Assembly: GCA_021204765.1 (NCBI GenBank)
Contig: JAJPYU010000126.1
Location: forward strand, 1-5,545
Origin: Clostridiales bacterium
Lineage (GTDB): Bacteria > Bacillota > Clostridia > Lachnospirales > Lachnospiraceae
Direction of reading: 5' to 3'
DNA: 5,545 bases
Part shown: in pieces, positions 1 through 5,545 of the stretch
How the letters are laid out: each line of letters starts with the position of its first letter
Position numbering within the stretch: position 1 is the stretch's first letter
Notes under the pieces: generated by a model
Told to the model about the DNA's origin: nothing
Databases searched by the model: none
What the model saw: only the letters and a program-made list of their open reading frames with translations
Made by a program: the position numbers and the translations under genes

Positions 1-48
1 GTATGGTACCACAAAAAATGGTTTCAAACAATGAATGAGGTAAGATTC

Positions 49-77
49 TTGATTTTAGGACGGCGTACCGATATAAT
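49..77 (+). promoter_or_regulatory. Sigma-A type promoter of the regulator/kinase operon
   Basis: A TTGATT hexamer at 49-54 and a perfect TATAAT at 72-77 are separated by exactly 17 bases, close to the ideal housekeeping promoter. Transcription would start near base 84, leaving a leader of about 20 bases before the ATG at 105. That leader carries the ribosome binding site GGAGGT (94-99). A short imperfect dyad CGG-CGTA-CCG (61-70) sits in the spacer and could be touched by the helix-turn-helix product, but this is speculation. Bases 1-48 hold no recognisable gene end; GGTACC at 5-10 is only a six-base palindrome. Confidence 0.75.
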
Positions 78-104
78 GTAGTAAGCATTTACCGGAGGTG
101 TGCC

Positions 105-554
105 ATGGATTTACAGACTTACCTGGATCAAAGAAATATTACGAAATATCGTCTTTCCAAAATGAGCGGTGTCCCGAAGACGACTATCATGGATATCTGT
201 TCCGGGAAAAGTGCAATTGAGAACTGCTCGGCGCACACTGTACAGCGGCTTGCAATAGCCCTTGGCTGTACAATGGAGGAAATGATGGGATTTACAGTAC
301 CATATGATGATGACACCGGTTTGCCGAAAAACAAGGCATATTTAGAGTGCGGCCTGCCCCCATTTTTACAGGATTCTATCAAGGCTATGAAGCAGGCATG
401 GAAGAAGCTCGACAGCGGAGAAGAGTATCTGCACTGGGATTGTGATTACTGTGAACTGCAGACTGATATCAATAACGCTGAGGTAAACCAGGTGATCAGT
501 CCCGAACAGGCATGGTATCTCCGCGAGAAATATTTGAGAATAGAAAGGGGATGA
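105..554 (+). CDS. XRE-type helix-turn-helix protein with extra C-terminal domain, partner of the HipA-like kinase
   Basis: This 149-residue cytoplasmic protein is probably the DNA-binding partner of the kinase encoded next. Residues about 4-62 form a Cro/C1-like helix-turn-helix: RLSKMSGVPKTTIMDICSGK (residues 17-36) covers helices 2 and 3, and LAIALGCTMEEMMGF closes the fold. After a short linker, residues about 74-149 form a second region rich in aromatic and acidic residues (LHWDCDYC, then ISPEQAWYLREKYL). I do not recognise it as a named domain. The ATG follows GGAGGT by five bases, which supports this start. The stop lies four bases before the kinase start, so the two are surely co-transcribed and perhaps translationally coupled. 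By analogy with HipB it may repress its own promoter (49-77) and restrain the kinase; that role is inferred. The gene appears complete. It could instead be a plain regulator without antitoxin activity. Confidence 0.85.
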   Translation: MDLQTYLDQRNITKYRLSKMSGVPKTTIMDICSGKSAIENCSAHTVQRLAIALGCTMEEMMGFTVPYDDDTGLPKNKAYLECGLPPFLQDSIKAMKQAWKKLDSGEEYLHWDCDYCELQTDINNAEVNQVISPEQAWYLREKYLRIERG

Positions 555-558
555 CGTA

Positions 559-1437
559 ATGACAGCAATTGATTTCACAAATCTCCCACGGAAAAATAAA
601 GCCTATGCCGGGGCAAATGGGAGCAAAATTTCAGTGATATATGAAGAAAATCAGTATATGCTCAAATTTCCCCCTGTCGCAAAAAAGAATAAGGATATGA
701 GTTACAGTAACAGTTGTTTCTCAGAATATCTTGGCTGCCAGATATATAATATTGTCGGGATACCGGTTCAGGAGACATTGCTCGGCACGTTCCGGATGAA
801 AGATAAGGAGAAAATCGTAGTAGCCTGCAGAGATTTCACAGAACCCGGTGTGGTGCTGCAGGATTTTGCTTCTCTGAAAAACCAGATTATTGACTCTGAG
901 CGGAATGGATATGGAACAGAATTAGCGGATATCCTGCAGACATTTGATGAGCAGACCGCAATGGATCCGTCAGAGCTTTCTGCCCGGTTTTGGGATATGT
1001 TTATAGCAGATGCCCTGATTGGAAACTGGGACAGGCATAATGGCAACTGGGGATTTTTGTATAATACAGTAACGGATGAGGTTCGGCTTGCTCCAGTGTA
1101 TGACTGCGGGAGTTGCCTATATCCTCAGGCAGATGATGCGATCATGAGGAAGGTGCTCTGTGAGCAGAAGGAACGGGATTTTCGTGTGTTCGAAATACCG
1201 ACCTCCGCGATTACAGTAAATAATAAAAAGCTTCGTTACTTCGACTTTATTTCTTCTCTGCAAAACGAGGGATGTAATCAGGCTTTAAAGCGGATCGTGC
1301 CAAGGATAGATATGTCAAAGATTGAGACGCTTGTTGAAGATACTCCGTTCCTCAGCGATCTGCAAAGAGAGTTTTACATTGCCATATTAAGAGAGAGAAA
1401 GACAAAAATTCTTGATTTTTCTTACAAAGCATTATAA
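559..1437 (+). CDS. HipA/CtkA-like serine/threonine protein kinase (putative toxin)
   Basis: This is a 292-residue cytoplasmic kinase of the HipA-like group. Visible landmarks are a GANGSKISV stretch (18-26) in the nucleotide-loop position, a lysine in YMLKFPP (Lys36) as candidate ATP-binding lysine, the catalytic loop NWDRHNGN (156-163) with Asp158 and Asn163 in the D-x-H-x-x-N pattern, and PVYDCGS (179-185) with Asp182 as the likely metal-binding aspartate. Classical HipA proteins are about 440 residues with an extra N-terminal subdomain. This one lacks that part and resembles the shorter CtkA-type kinases. The active site looks intact and no frameshift is seen. The ribosome binding site AAAGGGG (544-550) lies eight bases before the ATG. 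In characterised relatives such kinases phosphorylate translation factors (HipA acts on glutamyl-tRNA synthetase) and stop growth. The target here is unknown, and a regulatory rather than toxic role is possible. Confidence 0.85.
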   Translation: MTAIDFTNLPRKNKAYAGANGSKISVIYEENQYMLKFPPVAKKNKDMSYSNSCFSEYLGCQIYNIVGIPVQETLLGTFRMKDKEKIVVACRDFTEPGVVLQDFASLKNQIIDSERNGYGTELADILQTFDEQTAMDPSELSARFWDMFIADALIGNWDRHNGNWGFLYNTVTDEVRLAPVYDCGSCLYPQADDAIMRKVLCEQKERDFRVFEIPTSAITVNNKKLRYFDFISSLQNEGCNQALKRIVPRIDMSKIETLVEDTPFLSDLQREFYIAILRERKTKILDFSYKAL

Positions 1438-1442
1438 AAAGA

Positions 1443-1484
1443 GGGCGCATCAAGACGATGCGCTCATGCCCACTTTGTGAGCGC
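1443..1484 (+). other. Two overlapping, mutually exclusive hairpins after the kinase gene
   Basis: Hairpin A pairs 1443-1451 with 1457-1465 (core GCGCATC/GATGCGC, loop AAGAC, one G-U pair). Hairpin B pairs GCGCTCA (1460-1466) with TGAGCGC (1478-1484) around an 11-base loop. They share bases 1460-1465, so only one can form at a time. Neither is followed by a run of T, so neither is a standard Rho-independent terminator. They fill most of the 78-base gap between the kinase and the hydrolase. They may mark the operon end, protect mRNA ends, or modulate read-through into the hydrolase. Confidence 0.4.
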
Positions 1485-1515
1485 CACCATAGAATAAATC
1501 ACGGAGGAACTGCTT

Positions 1516-2412
1516 ATGTCACAGGCAAGTGAGATGGTACGGAAAAATTTTAAGGAGGGGGATGACATCCGCGACGCAGGGCTGCGCACACCCGAGGACG
1601 TGATGAGGATGGATGATATCCTTTACGGTACAGACACCGACTGGCAGCGGCTTGATGTCTACAGGCCCAAAGCATCAGAGGGAGAAACCCTCCCCGTGAT
1701 AGTCAGTGTCCATGGAGGAGGTTGGGTCTACGGAGATAAGGAGCGCTACCAGTATTATTGCATGGATCTGGCCCGGAGGGGATTTGCCGTGATAAATTTC
1801 ACCTACAGGCTGGCTCCGGAATTTAAATTCCCGGCTGCCCTTGAGGATGTGAACCTGGTATTTTCCTGGGTGCTTGACCATTCAGGCCAATATGGATTTG
1901 ACAAAAAGCGTACCTTTGCCGTGGGCGATTCCGCGGGTGCGCATTATCTGGGGCTGTATGCCGGATTGTGCAGCAATTCAGATGGTGGGAACAGTTTTGG
2001 TATTGTCCCTCCGGAGGGCTTTGTCCCCACAGCTGTTGCCTTAAACTGCGGGGCATATCAGATCTCAATGGATGACGGTGGGCTGACAGACGGCCTGACC
2101 CGGGAGCTGATGAAGGATCTCCTGCCGGGACAGGGCACAAAAGACGAGACGGACGACATAAATGTGCTTAGCCGCATCACTCCCCAATTCCCACCGACAT
2201 TTCTTATGACCTGCACCGGGGATTTCCTGCTAAGTCAGGCTCCGCTGCTGCAGGCCAAACTGCTTGAGAATACTGTGCCCCATGTCTTCCGCTTTTACGG
2301 CAGCGCCGATAAGGAGCCGCTTGGCCACGTATTTCATTTAAATATCAAGGCCGGGGATGCCGGGCTCTGCAATGATGAGGAGTGCGGCTTCTTCCGGCGG
2401 TTTATTGAATGA
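1516..2412 (+). CDS. Alpha/beta hydrolase (carboxylesterase/acetyl-esterase-like)
   Basis: This 298-residue hydrolase has the full set of family landmarks. HGGGW (66-70) is the oxyanion-hole motif of the hormone-sensitive-lipase/esterase branch. GDSAG (137-141) is the nucleophile elbow with Ser139. TCTGDFLL supplies Asp236 and GHVFH supplies His271 as the remaining triad candidates. YRLAPEFKFPAALEDV (97-112) is typical of these esterases. No signal peptide is visible, so it should act in the cytoplasm on a small ester. Next to an AraC regulator, a glycosidase and a sugar importer, removal of acetyl or similar groups from imported oligosaccharides is a reasonable guess but is not shown by the sequence. 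The ATG follows GGAGG (1503-1507) by eight bases. I see no strong promoter in the preceding gap, so it may depend on read-through. Its 3' end overlaps the convergent AraC gene by 79 bases. The gene looks complete. Confidence 0.85.
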   Translation: MSQASEMVRKNFKEGDDIRDAGLRTPEDVMRMDDILYGTDTDWQRLDVYRPKASEGETLPVIVSVHGGGWVYGDKERYQYYCMDLARRGFAVINFTYRLAPEFKFPAALEDVNLVFSWVLDHSGQYGFDKKRTFAVGDSAGAHYLGLYAGLCSNSDGGNSFGIVPPEGFVPTAVALNCGAYQISMDDGGLTDGLTRELMKDLLPGQGTKDETDDINVLSRITPQFPPTFLMTCTGDFLLSQAPLLQAKLLENTVPHVFRFYGSADKEPLGHVFHLNIKAGDAGLCNDEECGFFRRFIE

Positions 2413-3230
2413 ATTGAACGGAACTCCCTGGGAGTGCACCCGTTCTTTTCATAGAATTTTCTGCGAAACTGATCCGGACTGACAAAGCCGTGCTTTTCCG
2501 CTATCACAGCTATAGGCTCGTCAGTCTGTATCAGGTCTGTCTCGATATTCACCAGTCTGATCTCATATACATAGTTTGAATAGCTCTGACCAAAATACTT
2601 CTTAAAATAATGGCAGAAATACTGGGGCTGAAGATGCAGAGTCTGCGATACCTCCTTCAGGGAGATGGGATTCATATATGTCTTATGAACGTATGCCACC
2701 AGTGTCTGCAACCTCTCATAATCTCTGTCTTTTTTAGTGGCTGTCCTTTCAGCTACAGTGGCAGAAAAATTATGATACAGTTGGAACATGAGCTCAAATA
2801 TCTGGCTCGTGAATCTGAGTATGCCCCCGTCCACCCGGTTTTCTTCGGTCTCTATCATTTTCTGCAACAGATTCTTCATGGTATCCGTCCGGGATTTGGA
2901 GGACAGGTCATTTTCATCATAAACGGGTATCTCAAAATGCAGTCCCGCCACATCTGGAATGTATTTTTTCATGAAAGCCAGAGGGACCATTATAAGCAGA
3001 AAAGAGGTTCCGGAAGTGACGGACGTGTCATGGATGACATAAGGCTCGGTACACATAATATAACCACTGGGGCAGACCCGGGATGGCCGATCCATGTACC
3101 TGAATATAGCCGTACCGGTCAGGACATATACCAGCTCATAGCTGTCGTGCCAGTGAAAGGGCACATAGGGCCGGGCCATCTCCTCTGTTATCCTCTTAAA
3201 GACAATATCACAACTATAACCAGACAACAA
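2334..3230 (-). CDS. AraC-family transcriptional regulator with N-terminal cupin sensor
   Basis: This 298-residue regulator has an N-terminal cupin-like ligand-binding domain, marked by FHWHDSYELVYVLTG (25-39), and a C-terminal AraC DNA-binding domain with two helix-turn-helix units. The first is around LKEVSQTLHLQPQYFCHYFK (191-210). The second is around IAVIAEKHGFVSPDQFRRKF (240-259), followed by the hallmark GCTPREFR (264-271). Residues 272-298 are a basic, serine-rich tail outside the conserved domain, encoded mostly where the frame overlaps the hydrolase. The reading frame opens just upstream, where the in-frame stop is at 3240-3242. The only upstream starts are TTG codons (3230, 3227); the first ATG is residue 18 (3177-3179), just before the cupin motif. 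No clear ribosome binding site precedes the TTG, so the start is uncertain. It is divergent from the glycosidase and importer remnants and probably regulated them in response to a sugar (inferred). Confidence 0.85.
   Translation of the reverse strand: MLSGYSCDIVFKRITEEMARPYVPFHWHDSYELVYVLTGTAIFRYMDRPSRVCPSGYIMCTEPYVIHDTSVTSGTSFLLIMVPLAFMKKYIPDVAGLHFEIPVYDENDLSSKSRTDTMKNLLQKMIETEENRVDGGILRFTSQIFELMFQLYHNFSATVAERTATKKDRDYERLQTLVAYVHKTYMNPISLKEVSQTLHLQPQYFCHYFKKYFGQSYSNYVYEIRLVNIETDLIQTDEPIAVIAEKHGFVSPDQFRRKFYEKNGCTPREFRSIHSINRRKKPHSSSLQSPASPALIFK
2416..2449 (+). terminator. Possible terminator hairpin behind the hydrolase, inside the AraC coding end
   Basis: GAACGG (2416-2421) pairs with CCGTTC (2440-2445), and an inner ACTC...GAGT helix (2423-2426 with 2432-2435) extends the structure. 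TTTT (2446-2449) follows, and the hairpin starts three bases after the hydrolase stop codon. The same bases encode the conserved GCTPREFR motif of the AraC protein on the other strand, so the symmetry may be accidental. The T run is short. I treat it as a weak plus-strand terminator. Confidence 0.35.
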
Positions 3231-3356
3231 GACATGTGTTTATTTTATCAGGTTAATTTTATAATTTCAGGTAGAAGAGAAATACATGCATGCAGGTTCT
3301 TCAGGTATTACGGATTTATGAGGACAAAAAAGATCACACAAAAAGGAGGAAATAAA
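3231..3356. promoter_or_regulatory. Intergenic control region with possible promoter and four CAGGT repeats
   Basis: This 126-base gap separates the AraC gene from the divergent glycosidase gene and is AT-rich. A TATAAT hexamer lies at 3260-3265; the sequence 17 bases upstream (TGTTTA, 3237-3242) is a poor -35 match, as expected of an activator-dependent promoter. CAGGT followed by T or A occurs four times on the plus strand (3249, 3268, 3293, 3302), and TGCATGCA (3287-3294) is a perfect palindrome. The repeats could be half-sites for the AraC protein, but their spacing (19, 25 and 9 bases) is irregular and they lie at or downstream of the -10 hexamer. Confidence 0.35.
3344..3350 (+). promoter_or_regulatory. 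Strong ribosome binding site fixing the original glycosidase start
   Basis: AGGAGGA is placed six bases before ATG at 3357. This is the best ribosome binding site near the glycosidase remnant, so the original gene most likely began at 3357. That start is out of frame with the surviving family 3 sequence, which is read in the frame of 3359. This places a deletion or frameshift just after the start codon. Confidence 0.7.
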
Positions 3357-4714
3357 ATGGATGTCCGGGACAGCCGGGATGTGTATCCTTCCCTATCTCC
3401 ATCAGCAACGCAGCATCATTTCACAGTGAAACTGTCAGGAAGATGACTGAGATCACGAGAAAACAGATGAAGTCCCTGGGAATCCGCCACGCCCTGTCAC
3501 CAGTGCTTGATATCGCCAGAGATCTCAGATATGGGCGGATCGGCGAGACTTTCGGGAGTGACCCCACACTGACGGCGGAGATGGTGAAAGATATGCTCTC
3601 AAACTCCAACATGGTCGATATGGCCGGAGTGAAGATGGAGACCATGGATGAGGATGCTGCCATGACTGAGGAGGTCAGGCGTGAATATTTCCGGGCTCTC
3701 TGCCCGGGAGCGAAGACCATAAAGGAAGCTCTTGAGGATCAGTATGGCAATGTGTCCTATGCCAAAGGATTTTATGTTGGCGGGAATGATTACAACAAGC
3801 CGGCTGATTTTGATGAGGCCTTAAGGCTGGCAGCTGATTCCGATGTCATCATAGTCTGCGTGGGAGGCAAAAACGGTGTCGGTGCCAAATGTACCTCCGG
3901 TGAAGGCATTGACAGTACTCTGGTGGAGCTGCCCGACGGACAGGAGGAGCTGGTGCGGCGTCTCTATGAGGTAAATTCCAAAATGATCATCGTTCATCTG
4001 GATGCGAAGCCCCTGGTCGGTAAATTTATCTATGACAATGTGCCTGCCATTCTGGAGGGATGGATCCCCTGCGCATACGGCGGACAGGCCATCGCGGACG
4101 TGATCTCAGGAAAATATAATCCTTGCGGACACCTGCCAATGGACGTTCCCAGGTCTACAGGACAGACTCCTTATTATTACAGCCAGAGAAACGGCAGCAG
4201 TATTGATTCCATCAGGGAGTGCACCGGTGATTTCATCGTTAACCAGGACGGATATTTCAATGAAAAACGCTATGCACAGAGGCCTTTCGGCTACGGGCTC
4301 TCCTATACTGAATTTGAATACTCTGATATGACTGTTTCAGTGGGAGAAGACGGCACCTATCATATAGAGACGGATGTGGAAAATATCGGGGACAGGGACG
4401 GCGCAGCCGTGGTGCAACTTTACGGGGCAGATGAATATGCCTCAGTAGTGCGCCCTTACAGAGAGCTGCTGGGAGTATGCCGTGTGGAACTGGCGGCAAA
4501 AGAAAAAGCTCGGATTTTCTTCGAGGGAAATATCAACCAGTTTGCTTTTGAGGATAAGGACGGACGGCTGGTGACGGAGGCCGGTGTGTTCCGCTTTGAG
4601 ATCTCAAGGGACAGCGAAACCCCTGTGCTGACTGAGAAGTGGGAGCTTAACGAAACCATGGATGTAAATCGCAGCGACCTGATATTTTATGCCCGGTCCG
4701 GAAGATTACAATAA
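3357..4714 (+). pseudogene. Family 3 glycoside hydrolase (beta-glucosidase/xylosidase-like), decayed by deletions
   Basis: The ATG at 3357 opens a frame that stops after 29 codons (3444-3446). Family 3 similarity instead begins in the frame of 3359, at CVSFPISISNAASF (from about 3380), and runs open to 4714. From the internal ATG (3443) the protein is 423 residues. Residues 12-42 carry the barrel motif LSPVLDIARD...GRIGETFGSDP. The sequence then jumps near residues 43-55 into the C-terminal sandwich domain (VVGG-like VIIVCVGG 135-142, SGEGID 152-157, PFGYGLSY 281-288) and ends in a fibronectin-III-like domain. Family members are usually 700-800 residues, so roughly 90 N-terminal and 250 or more internal residues are gone. 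The lost internal part would include the conserved Lys-His and the nucleophile Asp. Glu154, in the position of the acid/base in many relatives, remains. It is expected to be inactive as a glycosidase. The importer start follows 15 bases later. Confidence 0.8.
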
Positions 4715-4729
4715 GGAAGGAGATAAATT

Positions 4730-5501
4730 ATGACAAGAGAAGAGTTTAAACAACAGAAGATAGGCGGAGGCGAGATGGTGGCATACAGCGTCTCCAACTT
4801 CGGAGGGAATCTGGTATATGCCACGATCTCATCATTTGCCACACTTTTTTACACGGACAGCGTGGGTATAGCGGCTGCCACCGTGGGAACCTCAACGCAG
4901 CCTACCAGATCATGGGGTTTATCGCCATCATACTGGTTAACATGCTGACCAGCAACCTGGCTGGCAGGCTGGGCTGGACGATGCTTTCCGTAATCTATGC
5001 CATTGTCGCCACTATCATGCTTCTGATCACCTCCTTCTTCTGCAAGGAGAGAAAGCACCTGGTGGTTGCGGAGAACTCAGATGAGCCTGTGGAAAACAAG
5101 GTCACTTTCAGGGAGGGCCTGCCCTGGGAGCAAAATTCGGCAAGAGAACAGTACTGGTGACAGGATATGTTCTCCAGGCGATCGGATACGGGATAGTCCA
5201 GTTCTTCGGAACCAACCTGATCTTCATGATAATAGGCCTGGCCATAAAAGGTGTGGCCCTGGCGACTGCCGCCGGGCTGCTCATCCCCATGATCGGCGAT
5301 GTCATTGAATACGGCGAGAGGAAAACGGGAAAACGGCTGGATAGACTGACCAACGCTGTTGCCACCTGCGGCATCAAGATCGGCACCGGTCTCGGCGCAG
5401 CCCTGGTTGGCTGGATGCTGGCCTGGGGCAACTATGTGGCCAACGCTGCCGTCCAGGCTGGCAAGCTCTTATCTGCTCAGATAATCCCAAATCCTGAGTG
5501 A
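4730..5501 (+). pseudogene. GPH-family sugar:cation symporter, broken into three frames
   Basis: The gene starts at ATG 4730 behind GGAAGGAG (4715-4722), closely following the glycosidase stop, as in one operon. Piece A (about 4730-4890) reads GEMVAYSVSNFGGNLVYA and FATLFYTDSVGI, typical of the first membrane helix of GPH symporters. Piece B (about 4894-5120) is in another frame and carries YQIMGFIAIILVNML and a second hydrophobic span ending in FFCKERK. Piece C (about 5121-5501) is in the third frame: GAKFGKRTVL, two or more helices, and the family signature GDVIEYGERKTG followed by GTGLGAALVGWML. About 250 residues survive of a usual 450-480. About 130 residues seem lost at the first junction, about 60 at the second, and the last helix at the end. 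A functional importer cannot be made. The family takes up glycosides, pentosides or hexuronides; the substrate here is unknown. Confidence 0.8.
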
Positions 5502-5545
5502 CAGTTCATATAAAAACAGCCTCTCACTGTCATCCAGGCTCACAC
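5469..5545 (-). CDS. Possible C-terminal fragment of a convergent gene, running off the right edge
   Basis: On the minus strand a frame is open from the window edge to a TAA at 5469-5471, giving 24 residues that end in LFLYELSLRIWDYLSR. The residues form a plausible amphipathic helix with ordinary codons, like the tail of many small regulators, but 24 residues are too few to assign a family. It overlaps the end of the importer remnant by 33 bases, just where the importer's last membrane helix should be. It may be chance. Confidence 0.25.
   Translation of the reverse strand, partial: VSLDDSERLFLYELSLRIWDYLSR
5499..5532. repeat. Inverted repeat at the end of the importer remnant
   Basis: TGACAGT (5499-5505) and ACTGTCA (5526-5532) are perfect inverted copies separated by 20 AT-rich bases. 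The left arm begins with the stop codon of the importer remnant. No T run follows within the visible bases on the plus strand. It could be a weak terminator, a binding site or a chance dyad. Confidence 0.3.

Noticed and set aside
61..70. CGG-CGTA-CCG dyad as operator of the helix-turn-helix protein
   Set aside because: Only three base pairs with a four-base centre and no second copy; too weak to list as a site.
1475..1495. TTGTGA and TAGAAT as a promoter for the hydrolase
   Set aside because: The spacer is only nine bases, too short for a sigma-A promoter.
1823..2140. Minus-strand open frame of 105 codons inside the hydrolase gene
   Set aside because: It is rich in Pro, Arg, Ser and His, as expected of a shadow frame, and lies wholly within the catalytic region of the hydrolase.
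2610..3446. Long plus-strand open frame of 278 codons
   Set aside because: It is antisense to the clear AraC gene for most of its length and has no recognisable motif. Only its last 30 codons, from the ATG at 3357, sit behind a real ribosome binding site.
4912..5160. 82-codon plus-strand frame as a separate gene
   Set aside because: It has no ribosome binding site. Its similarity starts before the ATG (AAYQI) and its content fits the middle of the broken symporter.
5066..5308. 80-codon plus-strand frame
   Set aside because: It is Arg/Pro-rich with no motif, and overlaps both symporter pieces in another frame.
5157..5501. GTG-started frame as an independent small membrane protein
   Set aside because: Symporter similarity continues upstream of the GTG in the same frame (GAKFGKRTVL, from about 5121), so this is the C-terminal piece of the broken GPH gene.
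1..5545. CRISPR array, insertion sequence, tRNA or rRNA genes
   Set aside because: I found no regularly spaced repeats, no transposase motifs or paired terminal repeats, and no cloverleaf or rRNA-like sequence.

Overview
The window looks like an accessory region of a Gram-positive, gut-type Clostridia genome, most likely Lachnospiraceae. This is inferred from the protein families, the strong AGGAGG-type ribosome binding sites and the moderate base composition. There is no taxonomic marker gene. It falls into three blocks.

Block 1 (about 1-1437, plus strand) is a compact two-gene operon behind a clear sigma-A type promoter (TTGATT, 17-base spacer, TATAAT). The first gene encodes a 149-residue helix-turn-helix protein with an extra C-terminal domain. 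Four bases later comes a 292-residue HipA/CtkA-like protein kinase with an intact-looking active site. The arrangement is that of a regulator/kinase (toxin-antitoxin-like) module. It looks more AT-rich than the genes that follow. Two overlapping hairpins that exclude each other lie just downstream.

Block 2 (1516-3230) holds a complete alpha/beta hydrolase (HGGGW oxyanion motif, GDSAG nucleophile elbow) on the plus strand. It converges on a complete AraC-family regulator on the minus strand, and the two reading frames overlap by 79 bases at their 3' ends. The AraC start is ambiguous (TTG, or an internal ATG).

Block 3 (3231-5545) starts with an intergenic region carrying a possible promoter and four CAGGT repeats. 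It continues with two decayed genes: a family 3 glycoside hydrolase and a GPH-family sugar:cation symporter. The hydrolase keeps a strong ribosome binding site and ATG, but has lost its N-terminal part with a frame change and most of its catalytic barrel, including the nucleophile region. The C-terminal sandwich and fibronectin-like domains remain open. The symporter survives as three pieces in three frames and lacks its C-terminal end. A short minus-strand frame running off the right edge may be the tail of a convergent gene.

Together blocks 2 and 3 look like an oligosaccharide-use locus (regulator, esterase, glycosidase, importer) whose glycosidase and importer have been inactivated by several deletions, unless the deletions come from assembly. 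I see no certain new system. The most interesting points are the short HipA-like kinase with its two-domain partner, and the repeated deletions confined to two neighbouring catabolic genes.
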